Shown piece after piece: positions 26,056 through 36,607 of a DNA stretch of 64,000 nt (position 1 is its first letter; every line of letters starts with the position of its first letter). The stretch spans positions 1-64,000 of the forward strand of contig NZ_CP086611.1 in NCBI RefSeq assembly GCF_020883495.1, given 5' to 3'. The notes under the pieces were generated by a model. That model was not told where the DNA came from. It searched no databases and was given only the letters and a program-made list of their open reading frames with translations. A program made the translations under genes and the position numbers. This stretch comes from Shinella zoogloeoides. GTDB taxonomy: Bacteria > Pseudomonadota > Alphaproteobacteria > Rhizobiales > Rhizobiaceae.

Positions 26056-27585
26056 ATGGGTGAGTATCTGTTGGGGCTGGACGCCGGCAACACCGTCATC
26101 AAGGCGGTGATCTTCGACCGGGCGGGGCGGGAACTGGCGCATGCCGGCGAGGAAGGCCATAGCCGCATGCCGCAGCCCGGCCATGTCGAGCGCGACCTGA
26201 ACGAACTCTGGGCCAATGCCAAACGCGTCATCCGCGCCTGCCTCGACAGGGCGGGCATTGCGGCGGACGATATCGCGGCCATCGGCTGCGCCGGGCACGG
26301 CAATGGCTTCTATGCGCTGGACAAAGACGGCGAGCCGCTGATCGGCATCCAGTCGCTCGATACGCGGGCGACCGGCCTCGTGGAGGAATGGGCGTCTGCC
26401 GGTGTCGGCGAGCGGACCTATCCCATCGCGCGCCAGCGCCCCTGGCCCTCCCAGACACCCACCCTGCTTGCCTGGCTCAAGCGTCACCGGCCGGACCTCT
26501 TCAAGCGGATCGGCACGGTATTCTTCTCCAAGGATTTCGTCGTCAACCGGCTGACGGGCGTGCGCGTCAGCGAGATGTCGGACATGTCCGGCGCGGGGCT
26601 GCTCGACCTTGCGGCGCGGCGCTATGACAGGGCGCTGATGGAAGCCTACGGCCTCGGCGACTGCATGGATATGCTGCCGCCCCTCATCGAAAGTGCCGAT
26701 ATCGCCGGACGGGTGACGGAGGAGGTGGCGCGGGAAACCGGGCTTGCCGCCGGAACGCCCGTCGTCGGCGGGCTGTTCGACGTCGTCGCCTCGGCGCTCG
26801 GCTCGGGCGTCTCGCGCACGGGTAGCGCCTCGGTTATCGCCGGCACCTGGAGCATCAACCAGGTGATCATCGACAAGCCCGATCTCGACGGGCCGGTCTT
26901 CATGTCCTCCACCTTCGACCATAGCCGCTATATGGCGATGGAAAACAGCGCCACCTCGGCCGCCAATCTGGAATGGCTGGTGCGGGAGTTCTTCGAGGGC
27001 GATCATCAGGCAGAGGTCTCGCCCTTCGATGCCTGCTGCGCGCTGGCGGCGGCCGTCGAACCGGCGGCGGACGATCCGCTCTACCATCCCTATCTCTACG
27101 GCGCGCAGCAGGACGGCCATGCGCGGGCCGGCTTCTACGGCATGGCCGGCTGGCACACCAAGGGCCATCTCGTCCGTGCGCTGCTGGAAGGCGTCGCCTT
27201 CGGCCACCGCCAGCATATCGAGACCATCCGCAAGGCGGGCGCGACCTTCGAGGAAGCCGTGCTTTCCGGCGGCGGTTCGCGCAGCCGGCTCTGGCCGCAG
27301 ATTTTTGCCGATGTTCTGGGCGTTCCCGTCTCGGTGGCGGTTTCACGGGAGACCGGGGCGCTCGGCGCGGCAATCGCGGCGGGCACGGGCGTCGGCCTCT
27401 TCGCCGATTTCACGGAAGGGGCGGATGCCATGGTGAAGGTCGACCGGCACTATAGGCCGAATGGCGCACTCGCCGCGCACTACAACAGGCGCTATGTGCT
27501 CTACAAGGACATGGCCGAGGCGATGGCGCCGCTCTGGCGGCGGCTCTCGGCATCGCAGAAGATGGCGACGGGAGTTGCGGCGTGA
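26056..27585 (+). CDS. FGGY-family carbohydrate kinase
   Basis: This 509-residue sugar kinase phosphorylates the imported sugar or polyol. [18 protein letters not shown] is the N-terminal phosphate-binding motif, and the C-terminal ATP domain contains [20 protein letters not shown], both typical of the FGGY family. The closest resemblance by eye is to L-xylulose/3-keto-gulonate-type kinases. The ATG at 26056 follows GGGAGGGG; the open frame begins earlier without similarity. It overlaps the GMC gene by four bases (GTGA). Substrate is not determined. Confidence 0.92.
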   Translation: MGEYLLGLDAGNTVIKAVIFDRAGRELAHAGEEGHSRMPQPGHVERDLNELWANAKRVIRACLDRAGIAADDIAAIGCAGHGNGFYALDKDGEPLIGIQSLDTRATGLVEEWASAGVGERTYPIARQRPWPSQTPTLLAWLKRHRPDLFKRIGTVFFSKDFVVNRLTGVRVSEMSDMSGAGLLDLAARRYDRALMEAYGLGDCMDMLPPLIESADIAGRVTEEVARETGLAAGTPVVGGLFDVVASALGSGVSRTGSASVIAGTWSINQVIIDKPDLDGPVFMSSTFDHSRYMAMENSATSAANLEWLVREFFEGDHQAEVSPFDACCALAAAVEPAADDPLYHPYLYGAQQDGHARAGFYGMAGWHTKGHLVRALLEGVAFGHRQHIETIRKAGATFEEAVLSGGGSRSRLWPQIFADVLGVPVSVAVSRETGALGAAIAAGTGVGLFADFTEGADAMVKVDRHYRPNGALAAHYNRRYVLYKDMAEAMAPLWRRLSASQKMATGVAA

Positions 27586-29207
27586 ACAGGCCTGTGGATG
27601 AAAAGCCGGTGGATGAGGGCAGCTACGATTTCATCGTGGTCGGCGCGGGGTCGGCGGGTTGCGTGCTGGCGAACCGGCTTTCCGCCGATCCGAAAAACCG
27701 GGTGCTGCTGCTCGAGGCGGGCGGCTCGGACCGCTACCATTGGGTCCACATCCCGATCGGCTACCTCTACTGCATGGGCAATCCGCGCACGGACTGGATG
27801 ATGAAGACGGCGGCGGAGGCGGGGCTGAACGGCCGCGCGCTCAACTATCCGCGCGGCAAGGTGCTGGGCGGCTGCTCGTCGATCAACGGCATGATCTACA
27901 TGCGCGGGCAGGCGGCCGACTACGACGGCTGGCGGCAGGCGGGCAATGCCGGCTGGGGCTGGGACGACGTGCTGCCCTATTTCCTGAAGTCCGAGGACAA
28001 CTATCGCGGAAAATCCGCCATGCACGGCGCCGGCGGCGAATGGCGCGTCGAGCGCCAGCGCCTCTCCTGGCCCATTCTCGACGCCTTCCGCGACGGGGCG
28101 GAAGAACTCGGCATCGCCAAGACCGATGATTTCAATGACGGCGACAACGAAGGCTCCGGCTATTTCGAGGTCAACCAGCGCGGCGGCCTGCGCTGGAACA
28201 CGGCGAAGGCGTTCCTGCGCCCGGCGATGAAGCGCGGGAACCTGCGCGTGCTGACCGGCGCGGAGACGGAGCGGCTGGAATTCGACGGCAAGGCCGTGAC
28301 GGGCGTGCGCTTCCGCCTGAACGGCCGGCTCTCTGTCGCGCGGGCCGCGCGCGAGGTGGTGCTTTCGGCCGGCGCGATCAACTCGCCGAAAATCCTCGAA
28401 CTGTCGGGCATCGGCCGTCCTGACCTGCTCTCCTGCCTCGGCATCCCGGTCCATCACGACTTGCCCGGCGTCGGCGAGAACCTGCAGGATCACCTCCAGA
28501 TCCGCACCGTGTTCCGCATCGAGGGCGCGCGCACGCTGAACCAACTCTATCACAACCTCCTCAGCCGCGCCGGCATGGGCCTGCAATATGCAATCAGCCG
28601 CTCCGGTCCGCTCTCCATGGCGCCGAGCCAGCTCGGCATCTTCGCCAAAAGCGATCCGGCCGTCGCGACCGCCGATCTCGAATACCACGTCCAGCCGCTC
28701 AGCACCGACCGGCTCGGCGAGCCGCTGCACCGCTATCCGGCCGTCACGGTCTCCGTCTGCAATCTTCGGCCGGAAAGTCGCGGCACGGTGCATGTGACGG
28801 CGCGCGATGCGGCGCTGCCGCCGGAAATCCGCCCCAACTACCTCTCGACGCCGGGCGACCGGCTGCTGGCGGCAAAATCCATCCGCCATGCCCGCAGCCT
28901 CATGGAGACAAAGGCGATCTCGCGCTTCCGCCCGCAGGAAATGCTGCCGGGCAGGGAATTCCAGAGCGACGAGGAGCTTGTCCGCCGCGCCGGCGACATC
29001 GCGACGACCATCTTCCACCCCGTCGGCACCTGCAAGATGGGCGGCGATCCGATGGCGGTGGTGGATGCGAAACTGCGCGTCCACGGCCTTGGCGGGCTTC
29101 GCGTCGTCGACGCGTCGATCATGCCGTCCATCGTTTCCGGCAATACGAATTCGCCGGTGATCATGATCGCGGAGAAAGCGGCGGAGGCGCTGCTGGAACG
29201 GGTCTAG
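27582..29207 (+). CDS. GMC-family FAD alcohol dehydrogenase (choline-dehydrogenase-like)
   Basis: This 541-residue cytosolic GMC oxidoreductase oxidises an alcohol group. [20 protein letters not shown] near 14-33 is the FAD motif; [20 protein letters not shown] and [20 protein letters not shown] are GMC signatures 1 and 2; the catalytic His lies in [12 protein letters not shown]. The start is GTG at 27582, overlapping the kinase stop. It is the last gene of the operon and has no signal peptide. It may convert an alternative alcohol into the pathway or oxidise the aldehyde/alcohol product of the aldolase. Confidence 0.92.
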   Translation: MNRPVDEKPVDEGSYDFIVVGAGSAGCVLANRLSADPKNRVLLLEAGGSDRYHWVHIPIGYLYCMGNPRTDWMMKTAAEAGLNGRALNYPRGKVLGGCSSINGMIYMRGQAADYDGWRQAGNAGWGWDDVLPYFLKSEDNYRGKSAMHGAGGEWRVERQRLSWPILDAFRDGAEELGIAKTDDFNDGDNEGSGYFEVNQRGGLRWNTAKAFLRPAMKRGNLRVLTGAETERLEFDGKAVTGVRFRLNGRLSVARAAREVVLSAGAINSPKILELSGIGRPDLLSCLGIPVHHDLPGVGENLQDHLQIRTVFRIEGARTLNQLYHNLLSRAGMGLQYAISRSGPLSMAPSQLGIFAKSDPAVATADLEYHVQPLSTDRLGEPLHRYPAVTVSVCNLRPESRGTVHVTARDAALPPEIRPNYLSTPGDRLLAAKSIRHARSLMETKAISRFRPQEMLPGREFQSDEELVRRAGDIATTIFHPVGTCKMGGDPMAVVDAKLRVHGLGGLRVVDASIMPSIVSGNTNSPVIMIAEKAAEALLERV

Positions 29208-29217
29208 GAAATGTCGA

Positions 29218-29246
29218 GCAATGCGGCATTTGCATAGCCGCATTGC
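29218..29246 (+). terminator. Hairpin at the end of the sugar/polyol operon
   Basis: GCAATGCGGC and GCCGCATTGC, perfect 10-bp arms with a 9-base loop, begin 10 bases past the GMC stop. AT-rich bases (ACAATAAATATTTT) follow, without an immediate T-run. Confidence 0.65.
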
Positions 29247-29372
29247 ACAATAAATATTTTCCATCCGGTCAAAAATTGGGCATATTGCACGTAGCTGATG
29301 CATATGGCGGTTTTCCTCCCAGTGCCGCCGCACCGGCTGTTCCCCTCTGGAGGTTTTTGACCTTCACACTTC

Positions 29373-29404
29373 ATGGGCCGCGATTTTCGCCGGCCCATTT
29401 TTTT
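29373..29404 (+). terminator. Strong intrinsic terminator in the gap after the GMC gene
   Basis: ATGGGCCG and CGGCCCAT, perfect 8-bp arms with a 10-base loop, are followed by six T. It lies 166 bases past the GMC stop and behind an earlier hairpin, so it may end a separate short transcript. Confidence 0.85.
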
Positions 29405-29654
29405 GTTTCACGCTGCTACATTCCGCCCGAAATGACGCAGATAGGATGCAATCTCACGGTTGTATTAGCTTTTTCATTACGCTCTCGTGCTTCAATCTGC
29501 CTGCTGAAGTCCCCGGTTTTCCGGTTGTGTCCTCGGCGAAGATAAGCACGGTGAGACGGGTGCGGCCTTTGGACGGGACGACAGCGATCGCTAGCGGAAA
29601 GACGGATCGGCCCGGAGCCGCCGCCGCGCGCTGCCGGCAAAGCCGGGGCCTTGC
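29405..29654. other. Intergenic region before the GGDEF-EAL gene
   Basis: The 447-base gap after the GMC gene (29208-29654) holds the two hairpins listed separately. In this remaining part I see no convincing gene; short open frames here lack ribosome-binding sites. No clear -35/-10 pair for the GGDEF-EAL gene was recognised. Confidence 0.6.
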
Positions 29655-31667
29655 ATGACGCGCTCGCCCAAGACAACGCTGCGCCTCCTCGCGGTCGCCT
29701 GGCCCTTCGTCCTCATCGTCATCCTGCAGACGGCGCTTGCGACCTTCAGCCTGCAGGTCACCTCGTCGCTGCGGGCCTTCGTCACCGGCGAGAGCCTGTG
29801 GTCGAAGGGGCAGCACGACGCGCTCTATTATCTCAACCGCTATGCCGAGTCCGGCAACCGTTCCTTCGTCGACCGCTATCATCAGGCCATCGCGATCCCG
29901 ATGGGCGACCGCGCGGCGCGGCTGGCGCTGGAGGCGAGCCCCGCCGACAATGCCGCCGCCTTCGAGGGCTTCCTGAAGGGCGGCAATCACCCGGACGATA
30001 TTCCCAACGTCATCTGGCTCTTCCGCTATTTCCGCTGGCTGCCGATCATGGACGCCAGCATCCGCGACTGGCGCACGGCGGAAGGCGTGCTGATGCAATT
30101 GCTGCCGATCGGCGAGGCGATCGATGCCTCGCGCCATATCGGCGAGGCCGACAGGCGCGAGATCACGCGCCAGCTCGACGAGATCAATGCGCTGGTGACG
30201 CCGCTGACCAGACGGTTCTCCGACCGTCTCGGCGAGGGCACGCGCCAGGTGCAGACGGTGCTCTTCGCCGTCAATTTGGCGATCGCGCTGCTCTTCATCG
30301 CGCTGACCGTCTGGCGGCTGAACAGTTTCCTCACCCATCGCCGCACCATCGAGGATCAGCTTTCGCACAGCGCGAACCACGACGACCTCACCGGCCTGCC
30401 GAACCGGCGGCTCTTCGAGGAGAAGCTGGCGGGCGTGCTCGACAATGCGGAGGCGCGCCATGCGCTGATGTTCATCGACCTCGACCAGTTCAAGGCGGTG
30501 AACGACAATGGCGGCCATGCGGCGGGCGACGAGCTGCTGCGCCGGGTCTCACGCGACCTCAGCAATGCCATTCGCGGCTCGGATGTGCTCGCCCGGCTCG
30601 GCGGCGACGAATTCGGTATCGTCCTGCCGAACTGCCTGCCGGACGATGCGCTGCGCATCGCCATGCGGCTGCGCGAGATCACCGAGGGCATCGATTTCGT
30701 CTGGAGCGGGCATCGCTACTCGATCAGCGCCAGCATCGGCGTGGTCCATCTCGGCGGGCGCGGCTATACCCTGCAGGAAGCCCTGCGCGCCGCCGACATC
30801 GCCTGCTACATGGCCAAGGAGAAGGGGCGCAACCGCGTGCATGTCTATGAGACGAGCGACGCGGCGCAGAGCCAGTTCACCGCGAACCTGAGCTGGGTGC
30901 AGCGCCTGCACCGGGCGCTGGAGGAAGATCGCTTCCAGCTCTTCTCGCAGGCGATCGTCGCCGCGGACGGGAGCGGGGAGGAGGGGGAGCACTGCGAAAT
31001 CCTGCTGCGGCTGGAAGAGAACGGCAAGCTGCTTTCGCCCGGCGCCTTCATTCCCGCCGCCGAACGCTACGGGCTGATGCCGTCGCTCGACCGCTGGGTG
31101 ATCCGCAACGCACTCGATCTCATCGGCCGCAATGCCGGCCCCGCCTCGGGCACCTATTCCATCAATCTCAGCGGCCTGACGCTGAAGGACGATACGTTCC
31201 TGCCGTTCTTCCGCGAGGCGTTGCAGCGCAGCCGCGTATCGGCGGGCGTGCTTTGCTTCGAGATCACCGAGACCAGCGCCATCGAGAATCTCGACGAGGC
31301 CATCGCCTTCATGAATGCGATGCGCGCCATGGGCTGCCGTTTCGCGCTCGACGATTTCGGTGTCGGCATGTCGTCGCTGACCTATCTGAAGCGCCTGCCG
31401 GTCGACTATGTGAAGATCGACGGCAGCTTCGTGCGCGACATGCTGTCGGACAAGACGGACTGGATGACCGTCGAGATGATCAACCAGATATCGCATCTCG
31501 CCGGCCGCCGGACGATTGCAGAATTCGTGGAAAGCCCGGAGATTCTGGCGGCGCTGCGCACCATCGGCGTGGATTATGTGCAGGGCTACGCCATCGCCCG
31601 GCCCGTGCCTTTCCAGCCGGGGCCGTCCGTTCCGGAAATCGAGCCGCGCCGCGCCAGCGTGGGCTGA
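29655..31667 (+). CDS. Membrane GGDEF-EAL protein (cyclic-di-GMP turnover)
   Basis: This 670-residue protein is predicted to make and/or break cyclic di-GMP. Membrane segments at about 8-30 and 198-218 enclose a periplasmic helical domain of roughly 165 residues. The GGDEF domain has an intact GGDEF (RLGGDEFGIVL) near 315. The C-terminal EAL domain has EILLRL instead of EALLR near 448, but keeps NLSG, ETSAIEN and DDFGVGMSSLTYLK. Synthase activity looks possible; phosphodiesterase activity is uncertain because of the EIL variant. It meets the GntR gene tail to tail, two bases apart. Confidence 0.93.
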   Translation: MTRSPKTTLRLLAVAWPFVLIVILQTALATFSLQVTSSLRAFVTGESLWSKGQHDALYYLNRYAESGNRSFVDRYHQAIAIPMGDRAARLALEASPADNAAAFEGFLKGGNHPDDIPNVIWLFRYFRWLPIMDASIRDWRTAEGVLMQLLPIGEAIDASRHIGEADRREITRQLDEINALVTPLTRRFSDRLGEGTRQVQTVLFAVNLAIALLFIALTVWRLNSFLTHRRTIEDQLSHSANHDDLTGLPNRRLFEEKLAGVLDNAEARHALMFIDLDQFKAVNDNGGHAAGDELLRRVSRDLSNAIRGSDVLARLGGDEFGIVLPNCLPDDALRIAMRLREITEGIDFVWSGHRYSISASIGVVHLGGRGYTLQEALRAADIACYMAKEKGRNRVHVYETSDAAQSQFTANLSWVQRLHRALEEDRFQLFSQAIVAADGSGEEGEHCEILLRLEENGKLLSPGAFIPAAERYGLMPSLDRWVIRNALDLIGRNAGPASGTYSINLSGLTLKDDTFLPFFREALQRSRVSAGVLCFEITETSAIENLDEAIAFMNAMRAMGCRFALDDFGVGMSSLTYLKRLPVDYVKIDGSFVRDMLSDKTDWMTVEMINQISHLAGRRTIAEFVESPEILAALRTIGVDYVQGYAIARPVPFQPGPSVPEIEPRRASVG

Positions 31668-31669
31668 GG

Positions 31670-32332
31670 TCAGGCCGGGTCCGAGGCGCGCTCCAGCGCC
31701 TTCAGCATGGTGCGTTCGGCAAGGTTGAGATAGGTCTCCATCTGCGCCGCGGCCTCGACGGGCCGGTTCTCCTCGACAAGCGACAGGATGGTGGCGTTCA
31801 TGTCGACGAAGGGGGCGTGCAGGTGCTCCGGGTCGTTCAGCAGGCCGAAGCACAGGCGAAGTTCCGCCGATATGCGCGCATAGAATTCGTTGAGCCGCGC
31901 GCTGTCGGACAGATCGACCACGGCGGCGTGGAAGACCATGTTGGCGCTGCCGACGCCGGTCCAGTCGCTCGCATCGCGCGCGCGCTGCCCGTCGCTAACG
32001 GACTGGCGCATGATCCGGATGGCGGGATGCTGCGGCCAGGCCTGGCGCAGCGCGCCGCATTCCAGCATGCGCCGCACCCGGTAGATATCGATGATCGAGG
32101 CCATGGAGGGCACGGCGACGAAGACGCCGCGATTGGCCTCGTGATGCAGCAGGCCATCCTTGGTGAGAAGACGGAAGGCTTCGCGCAGGGAATTGCGCGA
32201 AACGTCGAAGCGCTCGCTGAACGCGGCCTCGGAAAGGCGCTGGCCGGGGGAAAGCTCACCCGAAATCAGCAGCGCGCGCATGCGCCGCGCCAGTCGGTCG
32301 GCAAGCGGCAGGCCATCTGCGTCGTCGGTCAT
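31670..32332 (-). CDS. GntR-family (FCD) transcriptional regulator
   Basis: This 220-residue regulator has a winged helix at about 10-75 (ISGELSPGQRLSEAAFSERF and SRNSLREAFRLLTKDGLL) and an all-helical FCD effector domain from about 90 to 210, which usually binds a carboxylate with a metal ion. It is divergent from the pxp operon and is its likely repressor; a 13-bp palindrome lies in the shared 177-bp gap. The ATG at 32332 follows GGGAGAATGCA on the minus strand. Confidence 0.9.
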   Translation of the reverse strand: MTDDADGLPLADRLARRMRALLISGELSPGQRLSEAAFSERFDVSRNSLREAFRLLTKDGLLHHEANRGVFVAVPSMASIIDIYRVRRMLECGALRQAWPQHPAIRIMRQSVSDGQRARDASDWTGVGSANMVFHAAVVDLSDSARLNEFYARISAELRLCFGLLNDPEHLHAPFVDMNATILSLVEENRPVEAAAQMETYLNLAERTMLKALERASDPA

Positions 32333-32429
32333 TGCATTCTCCCTGTCCGCTGTGCCTTAGCATGAATGCGGGAACAAGGGAGGCGAAAAGTGCAGCCGAT
32401 CGTCCGTGTCACGAGAGAAGAATGGAAAT

Positions 32430-32471
32430 ATTGTTGAACAATGTTGACATTTTTGTCTGGCAGGGCATGAT
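32430..32471 (+). promoter_or_regulatory. Promoter and candidate GntR operator of the pxp operon
   Basis: The palindrome ATTGTT-G-AACAAT (32430-32442) ends one base before a perfect -35 TTGACA (32444-32449). CATGAT (32466-32471) is a fair -10 at 16-bp spacing. GntR/FCD regulators often bind short palindromes of this TTGT-type form. Confidence 0.6.
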
Positions 32472-32509
32472 CGGACGCTTTTAGAGGACTGCGCAAGACG
32501 GAGGAAACC

Positions 32510-33277
32510 ATGGCGGCGATCGATCTTAACAGCGATCTCGGCGAAAGCTACGGCGCCTGGCGCATGGGCGACGATGCGGCGATGCTCGCTATCGTCTCTT
32601 CCGCCAACATCGCCTGCGGCTTCCATGCCGGCGATCCGGCGGGCATCTACCGCACGGTTCAGGCCGCCGCCGCAAACGGCGTCGTCATCGGTGCTCATGT
32701 CTCCTATCCGGACCGTGTCGGCTTCGGCCGCCGCGACCTCGACGCGACGGCCGAGGAGCTGATTGCCGATGTGATCTACCAGATCGGCGCGATCAAGGGC
32801 ATTGCGGCCGCCGCCGGGACCACGGTGCGCTACGTCAAGCCGCATGGCGCGCTCTACAACCGCATCGCCTATGACGCAAAGCAGGGGCAGGCGGTGATCG
32901 ACGGCATCAAGGCGGTCGATCCGGCGCTGGTCCTGATGGGCCTTGCCAATGCGCCGATCCTCGATCTGGCGCGCCGCTCCGGCCTTGCCGTCGTCGCGGA
33001 AGCCTTTGCCGACCGCGCCTATACGCCGAAGGGCGAGCTTGTCTCCCGCCGCGAGGCCGGCTCCGTGCTGCATGACGAGAAGAAGATCGCCGACCGCATG
33101 GTGCAGCTTGCCCGCACGGGCACGCTGGAGGCCATCGACGGCAGCACGATCCGCGTCGAGGCCCAGTCGATCTGCGTGCATGGTGACAGCCCCGGCGCCG
33201 TCGCCATCGCGCAGGAAATCCGCCGTCGTTTTGAGGCCGAGGGCATCGCCATCCGCTCCTTCGCCGGCAAGGCATGA
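32510..33277 (+). CDS. pxpA: PxpA (LamB/YcsF family), 5-oxoprolinase subunit A
   Basis: This 255-residue protein matches the LamB/YcsF family, subunit A of the ATP-dependent prokaryotic 5-oxoprolinase that opens L-pyroglutamate to glutamate. The N-terminus [20 protein letters not shown] is diagnostic, followed by [11 protein letters not shown] and [23 protein letters not shown] precedes the ATG at 32510. It is the first gene of a three-gene operon under the divergent GntR regulator. The downstream biotin carboxylase raises the alternative that the complex carboxylates a different lactam or amide. Confidence 0.93.
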   Translation: MAAIDLNSDLGESYGAWRMGDDAAMLAIVSSANIACGFHAGDPAGIYRTVQAAAANGVVIGAHVSYPDRVGFGRRDLDATAEELIADVIYQIGAIKGIAAAAGTTVRYVKPHGALYNRIAYDAKQGQAVIDGIKAVDPALVLMGLANAPILDLARRSGLAVVAEAFADRAYTPKGELVSRREAGSVLHDEKKIADRMVQLARTGTLEAIDGSTIRVEAQSICVHGDSPGAVAIAQEIRRRFEAEGIAIRSFAGKA

Positions 33278-33281
33278 GGGC

Positions 33282-34889
33282 ATGGCGCGCTTTCTTCCCG
33301 TCAGCCTGACCACGATCCTCGTCGAACTGGCCGATCTCGATGAAACGCTGGCGCTCTTCGCCGCGCTTCAGGCCGATCCCATCGACGGTATTGCGGAAAT
33401 GGTGCCGGCGGCGCGCACGCTGATGATCGGCTTTCGCTCGGAAAAGGTGACGCCGGCGGCGCTTGCGGCGCGGATCGCCACCTACGACCTGTCGGCGAAG
33501 ATCGCGCCGTCGGAGCATCTGGTGGAGATTCCGGTACGCTATGACGGCGAGGATCTGGCCGATGTGGCGGCGCTGACGGGCCTTGCCGTCGATGAGGTCA
33601 TCCGCCGCCATACGCAGAGCGAGTTCACCGTCGCCTTCTGCGGCTTCGCGCCGGGCTTCGGCTATCTCGTCGGCGGCGATCCGGCGCTGCATGTGCCGCG
33701 CCGCAAAAGCCCGCGCACCCGCATTCCCGCCGGTTCCGTGGCGCTCGCCGGGGCCTTCAGCGGCGTCTATCCGCAGGCAAGCCCCGGCGGCTGGCAGATC
33801 ATCGGCACGACGCCGGTGAAGATGTGGGATATCGACCGGGAGCCGGGAGCGCTGTTCCAGCCCGGCTACCGCGTCCGCTTCTTCGACATGGCGGCCGCGG
33901 GCAAGACGATCAGTATTCCGCAAGCTACTCCCCGCAGGGAGCGCGTCGTTGCGCCGGAAGCGCCGCAATTTCGGGTGCGCGCCACGCCCATGCCCGCCGT
34001 CTTCCAGGATCGAGGCCGTTTCGGCCAGACGGGGCAGGGCGTCTCGGCCTCCGGCGCGCTCGACCGCGCCGCGTTCAACGCCGCCAACCGCATCGTCGGC
34101 AATCCCGCCGGCACGCCCGCGCTCGAACTCACGCTCGGCGGCTTTTCCTTCGAAAGCAGCACCCGCGCCGTGATCGGCCTTGCCGGCGCGGCCTTGACGG
34201 TGACGGTCCGCGATGCCGCCGGCCGCAGCCGGGACTTTCCGACCTACGCGCCGATTTCGCTGGAACCCGGCGATGTCGTGACCATGGGACACCCGCAGAA
34301 AGGCATGCGCGCCTATCTCGCCGTACGTGGCGGTTTCGACGTCGCGCCGGTTCTCGGCAGCGCATCGACCGATACGCTTGCCGTCGTCGGCCCGGAGCCG
34401 GTGACGATGGGGAGCGTGCTGGCCCTCAAGGAGGAGAGCATGGGGCTGGCGAGCGTTTCCCTCGACGAGCTCCCCGCCTTCGACCTGCCGGCTGCCGGTG
34501 ACGTCGTGACGCTCGACGTGGTGCTCGGCCCGCGCACGGAATGGTTCACGCAAAAGGGCATCGAGACCCTGACCGGCCAGATCTGGAAGGTCACGCCGCA
34601 ATCGAACCGCGTGGGCATCCGCCTTGCCGGCGCGGTGCCGCTGGAGCGCAGGGACAGCGCGGAGCTGCCGAGCGAGGGTACGGCGACGGGCGCGATCCAG
34701 GTGCCGCACAGCGGCCAGCCGGTCCTCTTCCTTGCCGATCATCCGCTGACGGGCGGCTATCCCGTCATCGGCGCGGTCGCCGATCATCATCTGGACCTTG
34801 CCGGCCAGATTCCCGTCAATGCCAGCATCCGTTTTCGCCCGGTCGGCCCCTTCGCCGAGATCGCCGCGCAGACTGGAGGAGCGCCATGA
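33282..34889 (+). CDS. Fused PxpB-PxpC (KipI-KipA) carboxyltransferase-like protein
   Basis: This 535-residue protein joins the two remaining 5-oxoprolinase subunits. The N-terminal KipI/PxpB part (about 1-215) contains [16 protein letters not shown] and [15 protein letters not shown]; the KipA/PxpC part (about 230-530) contains [20 protein letters not shown] and [11 protein letters not shown]. In many bacteria these are separate proteins. Together they are homologous to the carboxyltransferase domain of urea carboxylase. The ATG at 33282 lies four bases past the pxpA stop, and the last four bases overlap the biotin carboxylase gene. Confidence 0.92.
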   Translation: MARFLPVSLTTILVELADLDETLALFAALQADPIDGIAEMVPAARTLMIGFRSEKVTPAALAARIATYDLSAKIAPSEHLVEIPVRYDGEDLADVAALTGLAVDEVIRRHTQSEFTVAFCGFAPGFGYLVGGDPALHVPRRKSPRTRIPAGSVALAGAFSGVYPQASPGGWQIIGTTPVKMWDIDREPGALFQPGYRVRFFDMAAAGKTISIPQATPRRERVVAPEAPQFRVRATPMPAVFQDRGRFGQTGQGVSASGALDRAAFNAANRIVGNPAGTPALELTLGGFSFESSTRAVIGLAGAALTVTVRDAAGRSRDFPTYAPISLEPGDVVTMGHPQKGMRAYLAVRGGFDVAPVLGSASTDTLAVVGPEPVTMGSVLALKEESMGLASVSLDELPAFDLPAAGDVVTLDVVLGPRTEWFTQKGIETLTGQIWKVTPQSNRVGIRLAGAVPLERRDSAELPSEGTATGAIQVPHSGQPVLFLADHPLTGGYPVIGAVADHHLDLAGQIPVNASIRFRPVGPFAEIAAQTGGAP

Positions 34890-36607
34890 AGAAAATCCTG
34901 ATCGCCAATCGCGGCGAGATCGCCGTGCGCATCCTGCGCGCCTGCCGCGACCATGGCCTCCAGTCGGTCGCCGTCTATGCCGATCCGGATGCCGACGCGC
35001 TCTTCGTGCGCCTTGCCGACGAGGCCTACGGCCTCGATGGCGTGCGCCCGGCCGAGACCTATCTCGATATCGGCAAGCTGATCGCCATCGCGAAGCGCTC
35101 CGGCGCGGATGCGGTGCATCCCGGCTACGGCTTCCTCTCCGAGCGGGTGGAATTCGCAAGGGCCGTGCAGGATGCCGGCCTCGTCTGGATCGGCCCCGAT
35201 CCGCAGGTGATCGAGGCGCTCGGCGACAAGGTCGAGGCGCGGCGCATCGCCGCCGGCGTCGGCGCGCCGCTCGTCGCGGGTAGCGACGGTCCCGTTTCCT
35301 CCGCAGCCGAGGTGATCGCCTTCGCCGAGCGCCACGGCCTGCCGGTCGCCATCAAGGCGGCGCATGGCGGCGGGGGGCGCGGCATCAAGGTGGCGTGGAA
35401 GATGGAAGAGGTCGCCGACCTCTACGAATCGGCCGTGCGCGAGGCGACGGCTGCCTTCGGGCGCGGCGAATGTTTCCTCGAACGCTTCCTCGACCGGCCC
35501 CGTCATATCGAGGCGCAGGTCATGGCCGACCGGCACGGCAATGTCGTGGTGCTCGGCACCCGCGACTGCTCGGCCCAGCGCCGCAACCAGAAGCTCATCG
35601 AGGAGGCCCCCGCGCCCTTCCTGACGCCGGAGCAGCGCGAGCGCATCCACGCCGCCGCGAAAGCGATCTGCGCCGCTGCGGGCTATTGCGGCGCGGGCAC
35701 GGTGGAATTCCTGCTCGGCGCGGATGGCACGATCTCCTTCCTCGAGGTGAACACGCGCCTTCAGGTGGAGCATCCGGTGACGGAGGAGACGACGGGCATC
35801 GATCTCGTCATCGAGCAGTTCCGCATCGCCGAGGGCAAGCCGCTGTGCGTCACCGAGACCCCGCAGCCGCGCGGCCATTCCATCGAATTCCGCATCAATG
35901 CCGAGGATCCCGGCCGCGGCTTCCTGCCGACGCCGGGAACGATCGCTGCCTTCGATCCGCCGTCCGGCCCGGGCGTGCGCCTCGACAGCGGTGTCGTTGC
36001 CGGCTCGACGATCCCCGGCGTCTTCGATTCGCTGATGGCCAAACTGATCGTCACCGGCGCGACGCGCGAGGAGGCGCTGCGCCGCGCCCGCCGGGCGCTG
36101 CGGGAATTCCGCATCGAGGGCGTGGCGACGGTGCTGCCGTTCCACCGCGCGGCCATCGATACGCAGGATTTCATCGGCGCGGACGGCTTCAAGGTGCATA
36201 CCCGCTGGATCGAGACCGAGTTCGCCGCCATGCCGGACGCCATGGCCCGGCCGGAGCCGGCTGCCGATCCGTCGCTGATCCGCACCCATCTCGAAATCGA
36301 CGGCCGGCGTGTCGCGCTCGCGCTGCCGAGCCTGCTCCTGGCCGGCCTTGGCGCCGTGGGGCAGGGCGGGGCGCCTGCGAAGGACAAGGCGGCCGACGAC
36401 GGCATCGCCGCCCCGGTTTCCGGCACCCTGCAGGCTTTCGGCATCGCCGATGGCGCGACGGTCGCCACAGGCGACGTGGTCGCGGTAATGGAGGCGATGA
36501 AGATGGAAACGCAGGTTCTCGCGCCGAAGGCCGGCCGCTTGCGCCTTCGGGTGAAGGAGGGCGATTATCTTCAGGCGGGCGATACGCTGATGGTGTTCGA
36601 GGACTGA
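34886..36607 (+). CDS. Biotin carboxylase fused to a biotin carboxyl carrier domain
   Basis: This 573-residue protein carboxylates its own biotin using ATP and bicarbonate. It starts [20 protein letters not shown], as biotin carboxylases do, with ATP-grasp motif [10 protein letters not shown] near 158-167 and [18 protein letters not shown] near 286-303. A biotinyl domain follows at about 500-573 with the target lysine in [11 protein letters not shown]. Housekeeping AccC lacks the carrier domain, so this enzyme is specialised. Coupling to PxpBC suggests they form one carboxylase-carboxyltransferase. The ATG at 34886 overlaps the previous stop. Confidence 0.93.
   Translation: MKKILIANRGEIAVRILRACRDHGLQSVAVYADPDADALFVRLADEAYGLDGVRPAETYLDIGKLIAIAKRSGADAVHPGYGFLSERVEFARAVQDAGLVWIGPDPQVIEALGDKVEARRIAAGVGAPLVAGSDGPVSSAAEVIAFAERHGLPVAIKAAHGGGGRGIKVAWKMEEVADLYESAVREATAAFGRGECFLERFLDRPRHIEAQVMADRHGNVVVLGTRDCSAQRRNQKLIEEAPAPFLTPEQRERIHAAAKAICAAAGYCGAGTVEFLLGADGTISFLEVNTRLQVEHPVTEETTGIDLVIEQFRIAEGKPLCVTETPQPRGHSIEFRINAEDPGRGFLPTPGTIAAFDPPSGPGVRLDSGVVAGSTIPGVFDSLMAKLIVTGATREEALRRARRALREFRIEGVATVLPFHRAAIDTQDFIGADGFKVHTRWIETEFAAMPDAMARPEPAADPSLIRTHLEIDGRRVALALPSLLLAGLGAVGQGGAPAKDKAADDGIAAPVSGTLQAFGIADGATVATGDVVAVMEAMKMETQVLAPKAGRLRLRVKEGDYLQAGDTLMVFED

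Noticed and set aside
32907..35159. A 750-codon minus-strand open frame opposite the pxp genes.
   Set aside because: Shadow frame in GC-rich DNA with no recognisable domain.
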